Of a DNA stretch of 56,867 bases, positions 1 to 8,383 are shown in pieces. How positions within the stretch are numbered: position 1 is the stretch's first letter; each line of letters opens with the position of its first letter. Under the pieces are notes generated by a model that did not search any database, was not told the origin of the DNA, and saw nothing but the letters and a program-made list of their open reading frames with translations. Position numbers and translations under genes: made by a program. The stretch is from positions 1-56,867 of the forward strand of contig JABJGO010000004.1 in the NCBI GenBank assembly GCA_018662225.1. Direction: 5' to 3'. Source of the stretch: Rhodospirillales bacterium (GTDB taxonomy: Bacteria; Pseudomonadota; Alphaproteobacteria; Rhodospirillales; Casp-alpha2).

Positions 1-1804
1 ACAATACATCGCTCAGACTTCGGGTGAACACGAATTTGGCGTACTCTCTTCCTTCAATGCCGCCGCGAATGAACTTGAAGAGGCCGCTTACGTCGTGCAC
101 CAGACCATGTTCCGCCAAGAGTGCCTCAATGCGGTCCATTTGGGCGAGCGTTAGTCGAAAGGGTGTTGATGTCGTATGTTCGCGATTGTTTTGGTTAGAC
201 CAGTCAAAGTACTGGTCTGGTGCTTCATCATACCGGGGCGACAAAATATCGTAGGTGCCAGGGCGAAGGTGCCCATAGTCTGCAAGAAATACTTCTCGAC
301 TAAGCTCCTTGACGTCTCGTGTTAAACGGGAGCTTACTGTATCCAACGAGGCCATGAAGCAGTTGTACTCTTCATCGTCGATGACACCAATATTTACCAA
401 TGACCGCAACAAATCCATTGCGATAAAGCCCGCTCGCGCCAGACCGGCAAACGGTAATGTGCCATAGCGTCGACAGTCCTCCAATAACCAGTATATTCGT
501 GAAGCCTTGCCCAGATTGCTAGATAGTATTTTTTGTCGACGCTCTTCGAGGACATGAATTTTATCAAGGTCTTTTCGCCAATATCCAACCTCGCCGTCAA
601 TAATTCGATTGGTAAGCTCACGCAGGCTGTTGCGGAGTGTGTCGACATCTAATTTGGAGAAACCATGATCCAGTAGAGGGGCCAACCTTTCCTGCGTATC
701 AAGGGTGTAGCAGGAAAAGACGATATCGAATTCTATTTTGTCATGAAGTTGAGGCTCTTTGACCAATCGATCAGTGTAATAATTCACCAGTCGTTGCCCA
801 AGGTCATTGTCAATATCTTGCGGAATAAACGAATTGAAACTGACGCGGGTGTCGATATATGGCAATCCACCAAAGTTGATCATCAGTGGGAAGCCGCGGA
901 GATTTCTATAACCGTAATTTCCACGCTGATAGGCCCATGTGGAGTCTGTTATGAGGTCTCGATAAAGCGTCGATGCTAATTGCCGCGGGCGAATACCGAT
1001 GATTTCCGCGGGGTTCCAATCCGGCATAATACCATACACAACGCGATCACCCAGGAGGTAGGGATGTGGCGAATTCGATTGCCGGATGTGATCGGAAATA
1101 TTTGTCAGAATATCCGCCGATACTTGAGGTTCAATACTATCATTTTCCGCCATTGCCGCCATCAATGGCCTGACTTGAAACAGATAAATTTCACCGACGG
1201 CATCCACGGCAAACTCAATATCGAGCGCTACACCACCGAATCGGTCTTCTAGCTCTCGAGCCATTGCGATGATAGGCACTAAGTTGGTTGGTGGACTATC
1301 CTTTGCAAGGCGATGGCGATAATAGGTTGATAGGTTCTGACCCATTCCCGACGTAACAGAACTTGTCGAACTTGTCTGGTCATCATAGTTAATGACAAGA
1401 TAGTCACCGGAAGTATTGGGGTCTCTGGTAAAGGCGACACCACTGAATGCAACATTGGCGAGCATGGGCTGGATGAACATTTGCTGCCCAGCGCTATTAT
1501 CGCCATATGACAGAATGACTTCCTCAATAGCATCCGATATGGCGTTCCGGCCCGTTACGTCCGGCACGCTTGAAAAATGACCAGCAAGAGAACCGCCTTC
1601 ACCGTCTTCATCAGATGCACTACTCCGAACGATAACGGTTCCCGTCGCCCACGGCAGTGAACACAGCTTGTCGAGGCAAACCTCACGATTCGCCTGAAAA
1701 TCGTCAACACATACGATCTCCAGTGGTAAAACGTGCCCACTTTTCAAATGATCACTTATAGAGACAAGCGTTTCGGCTTTAGTTGAGAATGTTAACAACA
1801 TCAT
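1..1804 (-). CDS. PEP-synthase-like protein, L-glutamine kinase (Cj1418) type, partial
   Basis: Reading the minus strand from 1804 gives one uninterrupted frame to the window edge (601 codons, no stop), so the C-terminus lies off the left end. The first ~220 residues form a PPDK/PEP-synthase ATP-binding domain: VIVRSSASDEDG near residue 58, FIQPMLANVAFSGVAFTRDP, and the closing YLFQVRPL. The middle region contains MPDWNPAEIIG and RVSFNSFIP, which I recognise from the PEP-synthase-like proteins of polysaccharide loci that include Campylobacter Cj1418, the L-glutamine kinase of capsular phosphoramidate synthesis. The phosphohistidine domain expected in this family would be beyond the edge. Two ATGs (1804, 1801) follow GGAA; either could start. 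It is the last visible gene of the minus-strand operon, 56 bases after a CysC-like kinase, matching the Cj1415/Cj1418 pairing. The family is fairly sure; the glutamine substrate is inferred. Confidence 0.82.
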   Translation of the reverse strand, partial: MMLLTFSTKAETLVSISDHLKSGHVLPLEIVCVDDFQANREVCLDKLCSLPWATGTVIVRSSASDEDGEGGSLAGHFSSVPDVTGRNAISDAIEEVILSYGDNSAGQQMFIQPMLANVAFSGVAFTRDPNTSGDYLVINYDDQTSSTSSVTSGMGQNLSTYYRHRLAKDSPPTNLVPIIAMARELEDRFGGVALDIEFAVDAVGEIYLFQVRPLMAAMAENDSIEPQVSADILTNISDHIRQSNSPHPYLLGDRVVYGIMPDWNPAEIIGIRPRQLASTLYRDLITDSTWAYQRGNYGYRNLRGFPLMINFGGLPYIDTRVSFNSFIPQDIDNDLGQRLVNYYTDRLVKEPQLHDKIEFDIVFSCYTLDTQERLAPLLDHGFSKLDVDTLRNSLRELTNRIIDGEVGYWRKDLDKIHVLEERRQKILSSNLGKASRIYWLLEDCRRYGTLPFAGLARAGFIAMDLLRSLVNIGVIDDEEYNCFMASLDTVSSRLTRDVKELSREVFLADYGHLRPGTYDILSPRYDEAPDQYFDWSNQNNREHTTSTPFRLTLAQMDRIEALLAEHGLVHDVSGLFKFIRGGIEGREYAKFVFTRSLSDVL

Positions 1805-1817
1805 ATTTCCAATGTTG

Positions 1818-1840
1818 GTCGAGAATTGATATTTCTCGAC
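1818..1840. repeat. Inverted repeat between cysC-like gene and PEP-synthase-like gene
   Basis: Perfect 8-base arms (GTCGAGAA / TTCTCGAC) separated by seven bases, lying in the 56-base gap upstream of the PEP-synthase-like start. On the minus-strand transcript it would form a small hairpin 14 bases before the start codon. There is no following U-run, so it does not look like an intrinsic terminator; mRNA processing, translational control or chance are all possible. Confidence 0.4.
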
Positions 1841-1860
1841 ATATTAAGTTCAGTTGGCGC

Positions 1861-2433
1861 TCAGTTACGTGAAGACGTCGGCGCTGGACTGCCATCCGGC
1901 CCCCATCGACGGATAATCTGATCAACGGCATCAGCCGTCGTCTGTTCACCGTGATTATGAATTATCAAATCGGGATTTACGGGCTCCTCTGCAGGCATAT
2001 CCACGCCGACAACGTTTTCTATTTCTCCGGCAAGAGCCCGAGAATAGAGTGACTTTTGATCTCTTCGTACCAATTCCTCCATGGGCACGGATGCAAGAAT
2101 TTCTACATAGTCGTCAATGTTTTCCCTATTCCACCCTTGGACATCGTGAAACATGGCAATGACCGCCGCGACGACCCACAATCCCTGATCTGAGAGCATT
2201 TTACACATTCGCCCGTAACTGGCTGCGAGGCGCCTTCGTGCTTCAAGGGTATGCCCCACCGGTTCGGGAAGCGTTTCACGGATGATGTCACCATCAAGAT
2301 ACACAACAGCAGGATTTTTCATTCTTATTTCCGAGGCCAATTGACGTGCAATTGTACTCTTGCCACTGCCTGCGAGGCCCGTGACCCAGAACACTCGACC
2401 TGACTGGACCTGTTCTAATGGCTCGTTTCCCAT
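1861..2433 (-). CDS. cysC: APS-kinase-fold kinase, CysC-like (possible cytidine diphosphoramidate kinase)
   Basis: 190 residues of the CysC/APS-kinase family. A P-loop GLAGSGKST is at residues 19-27 and YLDGDIIRETL at about 45-55, followed by the family RD-x-K-x-LY motif. Orthodox APS kinases carry DGDN-V-R, then DR-x-x-N-I-R and an F-I-S-P motif, and end FTGI. Here these are DGDIIR, ARRRLAAS, VIAMF and VVGVD, with an added WNRENI. That variant set is what I associate with Campylobacter Cj1415, which phosphorylates the 3'-hydroxyl of cytidine diphosphoramidate. ATP sulfurylase and a sulfotransferase nearby argue for true APS kinase (PAPS supply); the downstream Cj1418-like gene argues for the phosphoramidate role. 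The ATG at 2433 is three bases after the stop of the upstream sulfatase-like gene, so they are translationally close. Confidence 0.85.
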   Translation of the reverse strand: MGNEPLEQVQSGRVFWVTGLAGSGKSTIARQLASEIRMKNPAVVYLDGDIIRETLPEPVGHTLEARRRLAASYGRMCKMLSDQGLWVVAAVIAMFHDVQGWNRENIDDYVEILASVPMEELVRRDQKSLYSRALAGEIENVVGVDMPAEEPVNPDLIIHNHGEQTTADAVDQIIRRWGPDGSPAPTSSRN

Positions 2434-2436
2434 TCT

Positions 2437-4086
2437 TTAGCTCACTTCCTTTGCTGCGCTCTGCTCAGCCCAATGATTATGGATGTACCCTCGCGCAGAC
2501 AACAATTCCTTGCGTTCATTGACAAGGGCTAGGGTGAGTTCATTTATAACAGGCCGAACGGAAAGTTCATCCCTGATATTGATCAATTCACGCGGGTCAT
2601 TTTTCAAATCATAGACATACTCAATGGTAAGTTCCGACCCCTGCAACACCCCCATAATCTTGTGCGTGACGCCAGTTACCGTAAAAAATATGTCGCGCCG
2701 CTCAATGTCAGCGTTCCCGCGACCGCAATTCTCTGTAATGATTGCATCCTTTCCCGACTCGAAAATGGAGTCGCCTTTGAAAGAGGTGTGATGAGGGATA
2801 TTCATTGTGTCCAAGATCGTTGCGCCTACACTCATGCTGTCATGGAAACCTGTCGCCGTTTGACGATCATTAGCGGGAGAGACAATCAAGGGTACTGTAA
2901 TATGTTCCCGGAATGTCCGATATCCGAACTCTTTGCGGAGCGCCACGTCTCGGGCTTTATCCCATCCCTCACCGTGATCGCCTGTGAAGAAAAACACCGT
3001 ATTTTCCAGCGCGCCAGACGCCTTTAAACGTTTTCGAAGTTTATCCAATTGTTTGTCCACATACGCCAATGAAAGGTCGTATGTGATCGCACGGGTGACC
3101 GGCGTTCCACTCGATTGCTGCAGCCGACGTGCCTTGATAACGCGTGGTAAGTGCCTGAGCCGGGTAAACATATTCCACGGCCTCGTGATGATGTCGTGAT
3201 CGTGTGGATCCATAATATGAGCGTAAATAAACCACGGGCCGGGCATTTTCGAAGCGACTGTTGCGGCCCTGTCCAAGACCTCGGCCGCGAGGGGAGGGAT
3301 GCGGGGGCGCGACGGAATTACCTTGAGGTCAAGTCCAAGCATTCGGTTAGTTCGAGCCTGCACCTTTTTTAGTATTCCAAAAACCTTGTTTCGTAGCTTT
3401 AAGCCGAAACCGCCTCGCTTGTTTCCAAGATAACTGAAGTAGAAATACGGTGGGATGTGCTCGATCTTCTTGATGATCCGCATTGGATCGTTGCTAAGCA
3501 GAAGGCGCTCCTGCTTAACTTGTTTGACCTCAGCTGTTGAAAACCGCCCTAGTCGCCTTAACTGCCAGCCGCGCGACCGTCTCAAATGACCATCCTGAAG
3601 GTGGGCCAGAATAGGGTCATAACTTTCCTGTGCGATTTTTATGATTTCATCGTCAGTATATTCTCCGGCTCTCCAGCGCTTAATGTCATACAACATTCGT
3701 TTCTTAAGGAAGCCTTCGAGCAGCAATCGTTTGTCATAGAACACCTCGGCGGAGCCAAAACCTCGCTCGACGGCTCCATGTGGACCGTCAATGTCATGCC
3801 CTTCAAACATACAGGTTGTGAGCCCGGCATTTTTCATGAGTTCGACGAAGCTCGCCGGACGATTCAACAAACCACTATTGTATCCGCCGAAATCGAGTGG
3901 ATAGGTCGACGTAAAAATGGACGGGGCAACGAACTGTGTAACTTGCCCATTTGTTGTGAGAGACTTGATTACACCCTCATTCACAAACTGCGATAATGTG
4001 GGCATCAACAGCGCACGCACGTTCGGGTCGGCCACCGCATCATAGCGAAGCGCGTCGATGATTAGGAAAAAAGCGTTGCGTTTCAT
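2437..4086 (-). CDS. Alkaline-phosphatase-superfamily 'sulfatase-like' protein 1 (Thr type)
   Basis: 549 residues, first of three paralogues in this locus. LIIDALRYD at the N-terminus supplies the first metal aspartate (D11), GDHGEGWD lies near residue 370, and EHITVPLIV follows, as in sulfatases and phosphotransferases of the superfamily. The formylglycine motif C/S-x-P-x-R is absent. In its place is NGQVTQFVAPSIFTSTYP with Thr50 aligned to the nucleophile position of EptA-type phosphoethanolamine transferases. No signal peptide or membrane segment is evident, which suggests a cytoplasmic or externally recruited enzyme. A conserved ENCGRGNAD segment near the C-terminus is shared with the two paralogues. 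It sits between pyruvate kinase (33-base gap) and the CysC-like kinase (3-base gap). Likely a phospho- or sulfo-ester transferase or hydrolase acting on the glycan or its precursor; the substrate cannot be read from sequence. Confidence 0.85.
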   Translation of the reverse strand: MKRNAFFLIIDALRYDAVADPNVRALLMPTLSQFVNEGVIKSLTTNGQVTQFVAPSIFTSTYPLDFGGYNSGLLNRPASFVELMKNAGLTTCMFEGHDIDGPHGAVERGFGSAEVFYDKRLLLEGFLKKRMLYDIKRWRAGEYTDDEIIKIAQESYDPILAHLQDGHLRRSRGWQLRRLGRFSTAEVKQVKQERLLLSNDPMRIIKKIEHIPPYFYFSYLGNKRGGFGLKLRNKVFGILKKVQARTNRMLGLDLKVIPSRPRIPPLAAEVLDRAATVASKMPGPWFIYAHIMDPHDHDIITRPWNMFTRLRHLPRVIKARRLQQSSGTPVTRAITYDLSLAYVDKQLDKLRKRLKASGALENTVFFFTGDHGEGWDKARDVALRKEFGYRTFREHITVPLIVSPANDRQTATGFHDSMSVGATILDTMNIPHHTSFKGDSIFESGKDAIITENCGRGNADIERRDIFFTVTGVTHKIMGVLQGSELTIEYVYDLKNDPRELINIRDELSVRPVINELTLALVNERKELLSARGYIHNHWAEQSAAKEVS

Positions 4087-4119
4087 TTTAAGTATGGAAG
4101 TCCAGAGCCGAATTCATTG

Positions 4120-5550
4120 CTAGTTCCAAGCAAGGGTTTCTGCCAAATCGCCAATTCGGTGAATTTGTAAGTGGTTCATCCTGTTGCCGGATCGAGGATA
4201 AGCCAAGGCAATAACAAGCACCACATCATCCTTGCTGACATGTCCCTGATCCCAAAGTCCATGGAGGCAACCAACGATATGGTCGGCGCTATCGCGTTGG
4301 AAGGCAATGTCGAGAAATACCCCTGTGGTTCCCGGGAACAAATTAAAACTTCTGGCGGCATTCCGATCATCGCTAACGGCAATTATCGGTTGAGATATGC
4401 CTTGGGCCGAAACAACCTGTGCGGCATAACCCAGGCGCGTAACCGCAACAATCTTGGAAATTGGGAGCTGGGAGCTGAGCAGGGCAACTGCCTGGGCCAT
4501 TGGCTGCTGCCAATCGACGGTACCGGATTCGACATCGTCGACCGTATAAATCCCCCCCTGATGGATGTAATCACTTGTGACCTCGGCAATATTTCGCATG
4601 GTTTGCACAGCTGCGACAGGATTGTTGCCTACGGCTGTTTCTCCCGACAGCATTGTGGCTGCTGCACCATCGATGACTGCGTTCGTGATATCACTGACTT
4701 CCGCTTTGGTAGGGAACGGGTTCTCGATCATTGTGTGAAGCATTTCGGTGGCAACAATAACGGGTTTGCTAAACTCCCTGGCCGTGCTCAGAATTTCTTT
4801 TTGAAACAGGGCTAGGCTCTCGAGGTTTGTTTCAACAGATAGATCGCCTCGATCAATCATTACAGCATCTGTTGCCCTGATTATTTCTTCCATCCGGTCT
4901 AGGCCACCCCGATTTTCTATTTTCGACACAATGCGTGGCCACTCGCGCGTGCGAAGGGCACGTATGGCATCCACGTGCTTAGCCGACTCGACGAAGCTTA
5001 TGCCGACGAAATCAACTTCGTTTTCCGTCAAGAAACCCATCATTTCACGATCCCGGTCGGTAACGAGCGGTGTTCTTAGTGTTATTCCCGGTACATTGAT
5101 GCCTTTTCTGGATCGCAATTTTCCGGCGGTCTCTGTGCGGCAATGAATGTCCTGGCCTTCAATCGCTGTAACCGTAAATCGCAAGGTACCATCATCTGCC
5201 ATGATCGTTGCGCCGACGGAAATATCTTCATGTAGGAACTCATAATTGACGGGGCATTTTCCTTCGTCATCTGCATCACGATTGGTTGTGAGGATGATAT
5301 TGCCTCCGATACCAAACTTTGGTTCTGTCGGAAGATCTGTCGTTCTAATTTTTCGGCCGGGAATATCCATCAAAATTGGCAGATCCGGCAATTCGCGTCT
5401 GATCAGCGTGATCGTTTCTCGATGCCAGTCCAACGAATTATGTGACCCATTCAAACGGGCAATGCTCATGCCCGCTTTGGCCAGATCGCGTAGCATTTCG
5501 GGACTGTTGCTTGCTGGCCCAATGGTCGCAACGATTTTTGTGTGATCCAT
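4120..5550 (-). CDS. pyk: Pyruvate kinase
   Basis: 476 residues, full length for pyruvate kinase (PEP + ADP to pyruvate + ATP). Family landmarks are in order: KIVATIGPAS, ARLNGSH (usually RLNFSH), DIPGRKIRT, SKIEN with the catalytic lysine, DAVMIDRGDLSVE (usually ARGDLGVE), and TEMLHTMIENPFPTKAEVSD, then MLSGETAVG. A C-terminal regulatory-type domain follows. The A-to-D change before RGDL and the F-to-G change in RLNFSH are unusual, but the main catalytic positions look kept. It lies nine bases after the ATP sulfurylase stop, in the same operon as a PEP-synthase-like gene, so it is probably a dedicated copy serving the activation chemistry (removing AMP/ADP load or PEP) rather than the glycolytic housekeeping enzyme. 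That role is inference. Confidence 0.9.
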   Translation of the reverse strand: MDHTKIVATIGPASNSPEMLRDLAKAGMSIARLNGSHNSLDWHRETITLIRRELPDLPILMDIPGRKIRTTDLPTEPKFGIGGNIILTTNRDADDEGKCPVNYEFLHEDISVGATIMADDGTLRFTVTAIEGQDIHCRTETAGKLRSRKGINVPGITLRTPLVTDRDREMMGFLTENEVDFVGISFVESAKHVDAIRALRTREWPRIVSKIENRGGLDRMEEIIRATDAVMIDRGDLSVETNLESLALFQKEILSTAREFSKPVIVATEMLHTMIENPFPTKAEVSDITNAVIDGAAATMLSGETAVGNNPVAAVQTMRNIAEVTSDYIHQGGIYTVDDVESGTVDWQQPMAQAVALLSSQLPISKIVAVTRLGYAAQVVSAQGISQPIIAVSDDRNAARSFNLFPGTTGVFLDIAFQRDSADHIVGCLHGLWDQGHVSKDDVVLVIALAYPRSGNRMNHLQIHRIGDLAETLAWN

Positions 5551-5559
5551 TTGGAATTC

Positions 5560-6642
5560 CTACGATTCGGTGTCTATAAACAGGGTTGTTTTGGAAACAG
5601 CGGAGACAATGTCCTTGCGCATCAAATGCGGCGGTGGTTCTTGCCCACCCGACAGGATGTTTCTCATGTCTGTGGCACTGATATGATGAACGGCGTCGGG
5701 GTCTGTTACTTCATGCGGACAGGTTTTTTCAGTGACGATGCCATCACACCGGGCGCAATAGTACGGGCCGTGCAGCCGCATGATCGTGATGCCAAGGTCT
5801 GCTTCCAGCTCTTGGGTTAACTGGTGCGCGGCGTATTTCTCATAGTAATTTCCCACACCTGCATGGTCACGCCCCACGATAAAATGTGTGCAACCATAAT
5901 TTCGTCTCACAATCGCATGGAAAACAGCTTCCCGCGGTCCGGCGTATCGCATGTTGGTTGATAATAAGTTCATGAACACACGATCCTGACGATAGAACTG
6001 ATCAATCAGAACTTGATAACCGGCGACGATGGATTCAGGTGTGTAGTCTCCTGGTTTTCGCCAGCCAATTAGCGGATGAATCATCAGTCCATCCACATAC
6101 TCCATGGCGACACGCTGCAGATACTCATGGGCGCGATGAGGAACATTCCGGGTCTGAAATCCGGCGATGGTTTCCCAGCCCTTTTTGCGAAATGCGTCAC
6201 GGGTCTCATCAGGGCGAAGTTCTTGAAACGGCAGGTCTGAAGGTACACGGTGTGTGAGGGTAACGGGCCCACCCACGAACCAATCCCCCTGACTAAAGAA
6301 AAATGCAGCACCAGGGTGATCGGAAGAGTCGGTACCATAGACCTTTTTCGCAACGGCATTTTTGTCACATGTATAGATGCTTTCCGGACTCAACGTACCT
6401 ACTGCCTGGCCTTCGTACACCAAGGTAACAGTAGATTTGCCGCGAAGCCCTTCGGCGGTTGCTTGGTTAAGCGCAAGAACAACCGGAAGAGGGAACACAC
6501 TACCATCCGGTAATCGCATATTGTTCACAGTCCCACGAAATTCGTCCTCATTCATGAAGCCCGTGAGGGGCAAAAAAGCGTTCCACGCCAATTTTTCAAG
6601 CTCAAGATATTGATTGCGATCAATGGTTAAACCATCATGCAT
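5560..6642 (-). CDS. sat: Sulfate adenylyltransferase (ATP sulfurylase, single-chain Sat type)
   Basis: 360 residues of the single-subunit ATP sulfurylase family (ATP + sulfate to APS + PPi). Motifs: GFQTRNVPHRAHEYLQ with the two active-site histidines, HPLIGWRKPGDY, the long conserved MRYAGPREAVFHAIVRRNYG and THFIVGRDHAGVG blocks, a CARC...CPH pair as in bacterial Sat, and a C-terminal RNILSGGQEPPP segment. TRNVPHRAH differs from the common TRNPxHRAH at one position. Start ATG 6642 is preceded by GGAG. It precedes pyruvate kinase and lies two genes upstream of the CysC-like kinase; with the sulfotransferase at 11709 it suggests sulfate is activated for transfer to the glycan. A dissimilatory role is unlikely because no aprAB/dsr genes are present. 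Confidence 0.93.
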   Translation of the reverse strand: MHDGLTIDRNQYLELEKLAWNAFLPLTGFMNEDEFRGTVNNMRLPDGSVFPLPVVLALNQATAEGLRGKSTVTLVYEGQAVGTLSPESIYTCDKNAVAKKVYGTDSSDHPGAAFFFSQGDWFVGGPVTLTHRVPSDLPFQELRPDETRDAFRKKGWETIAGFQTRNVPHRAHEYLQRVAMEYVDGLMIHPLIGWRKPGDYTPESIVAGYQVLIDQFYRQDRVFMNLLSTNMRYAGPREAVFHAIVRRNYGCTHFIVGRDHAGVGNYYEKYAAHQLTQELEADLGITIMRLHGPYYCARCDGIVTEKTCPHEVTDPDAVHHISATDMRNILSGGQEPPPHLMRKDIVSAVSKTTLFIDTES

Positions 6643-6690
6643 TGGTGGCTCCAGATTTTAAGTTGGGGGTTCTAATTTCGGCAGTGAGCA

Positions 6691-8373
6691 TTATGTCACG
6701 ATCTGTACTGAATTTCTGTTAACACCACGATTGCTCAACAGTTCAAAACGTTCTTCAAATACATAGTCGATTAGCACATCAATAACTGGTTTTTGCTTTG
6801 GGTCGCCAACGATGTTCTGCAGTTCATGGACGTCGGCTTCGCAATCATATAGTCGGTGAACCTGAAATTCGTTTTTAGTCAGGATCGCCATTGCCTTAAA
6901 TTTTTGGGTTGTGATCGTAAAATATAAGTCGTGATCCAGTATATTTGCATTACCGCGACCGGCATTTTCAGTAATAACGACGTTGCGTCGCTTTGCGAAC
7001 GCCGAGAATCCCTTGAACGTGGAATGCTGCGAAATACCCAACAGATCAAGAACAGTGGCCGAAAAACTCATGCTGTCGAGCAAGCCACCATCAGTTGGTT
7101 GGCGTTTTGTAGGCCCACAAATGAGCGGCACATCAATGTGTTCCGGGTGAGTGCGCCATCCGAAATCCTCATTCGTACCGCGCCGAAGAGCGTCATAAAT
7201 TTCGCACCCGTGATCGGCGGACACAAGAAAGACTGTATTGTGTGCTTGCCCGGACCGTTTCAGAACGCCGATCAATTTTCCAACTTCTCGATCAACCTTG
7301 GCTAAGGCTGAGTCATAAAGAAACTGTTCAACATTCTTTGGTCCCTTTCTATGGCGTGCCCATTTCGGGTACCAAGCCATTCGGCTTAGAATGCCCGTTA
7401 ATCCATGGGCCTGGCGCCGGTCGTGAATATCCATGACGTGGGCAAAGATGAACCAGGGGCGAGTTGCGTTCTTAATCGCCGTACTCGCGCCCTTAAGAAG
7501 TTGTGATGCTACGGGTGATGTATGCCCCGTCAAAACGCGAAATGGGAAGATACTGCGAGGAACCAATCTGGAACGAATGCCACCACCGATATGATATATG
7601 ATCCGAAAGGCGGTTAGCGTCATGTTTTCTGGAATGGCCTGTCCGAGGCACAAGTGATAGAAATGCGGCTCGAGCGTGAGTATCTTTCGGGCGACGGCAA
7701 TGGGGTCTCGCTCTAGGAGCATACGTTCAGCATGAAAAGCGCGCTTCATTTTGTTGCTTGGGTAACCGACCCACGATGATAAGCCCGGGCGAGTGACCCG
7801 GAAAGTACCGTTTTCTAAATGGCCTAGCACCGCACCGAAGGATTGATGCAGAAGCTCAGAGATATCAGCATCCGTACACACGCCAGCTTCCCAATGCTGG
7901 CATTCCTCCAACAATACTTCGACGATGAAGTTCTGAAGCAGAACCCGGAAATCATAGATTGCCTCGACGTGGTCAAAACCGCGATCACACTGACTGACGG
8001 GGCCATCATTGTCGTCTGCCTGAAACATGTATGTCTGATATCCATGGGCAGTTATTTCTTCGACAAAACTTCTTGGGCGATCGCGCATCACATAGTTATA
8101 GCCACCATGGTCGAGCGGATACGTTTGGCTGAAAATTGGTGCCATGGCGAATTTTGTCGCCTGACCATTACTTGTCAGGGGGCACAAAAATCCATTGTTG
8201 ATCAACCCGCCAATGTGGGGGAAAAGCGCCTTCGCCTCTTTCCGATCCGAAAAAGAATCCAGCCGCAGGTTATCGACAAGCAACATGATTACGTTGAGCG
8301 GTGAACTGTCATCCGATATCTGAGGTTCAGCCTTGATATCAGGGTCAGTCGGAGGGGCCGATTTCGTTAACAT
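6691..8373 (-). CDS. Alkaline-phosphatase-superfamily 'sulfatase-like' protein 2 (Thr type)
   Basis: 560 residues, paralogue of the genes at 2437 and 9073. After a ~25-residue polar N-terminal extension comes VIMLLVDNLRLDSF (metal Asp34), then TSNGQATKFAMAPIFSQTYP, where Thr73 occupies the EptA-type nucleophile site and no formylglycine motif exists. SADHGCEIYD and EHIDVPLICGP supply the C-terminal metal ligands, and ENAGRGNAN matches the paralogues. It lies 48 bases upstream of sat and ten bases after the NeuA-type gene. No signal peptide or membrane helix is apparent. The three paralogues are clearly related but far from identical, so they likely act on different linkages or donors rather than being recent copies. 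The substrate is unknown. Confidence 0.84.
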   Translation of the reverse strand: MLTKSAPPTDPDIKAEPQISDDSSPLNVIMLLVDNLRLDSFSDRKEAKALFPHIGGLINNGFLCPLTSNGQATKFAMAPIFSQTYPLDHGGYNYVMRDRPRSFVEEITAHGYQTYMFQADDNDGPVSQCDRGFDHVEAIYDFRVLLQNFIVEVLLEECQHWEAGVCTDADISELLHQSFGAVLGHLENGTFRVTRPGLSSWVGYPSNKMKRAFHAERMLLERDPIAVARKILTLEPHFYHLCLGQAIPENMTLTAFRIIYHIGGGIRSRLVPRSIFPFRVLTGHTSPVASQLLKGASTAIKNATRPWFIFAHVMDIHDRRQAHGLTGILSRMAWYPKWARHRKGPKNVEQFLYDSALAKVDREVGKLIGVLKRSGQAHNTVFLVSADHGCEIYDALRRGTNEDFGWRTHPEHIDVPLICGPTKRQPTDGGLLDSMSFSATVLDLLGISQHSTFKGFSAFAKRRNVVITENAGRGNANILDHDLYFTITTQKFKAMAILTKNEFQVHRLYDCEADVHELQNIVGDPKQKPVIDVLIDYVFEERFELLSNRGVNRNSVQIVT

Positions 8374-8383
8374 TACAGTCGAA

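Noticed and set aside
394-1740. Several short minus-strand frames suggesting broken genes or a pseudogene
   Set aside because: Reading the frame from 1804 gives one open, well-conserved protein to the edge; the short frames are in other phases.
4171-4815. 214-codon plus-strand frame
   Set aside because: Lies fully antisense to pyruvate kinase and has no recognisable motif.
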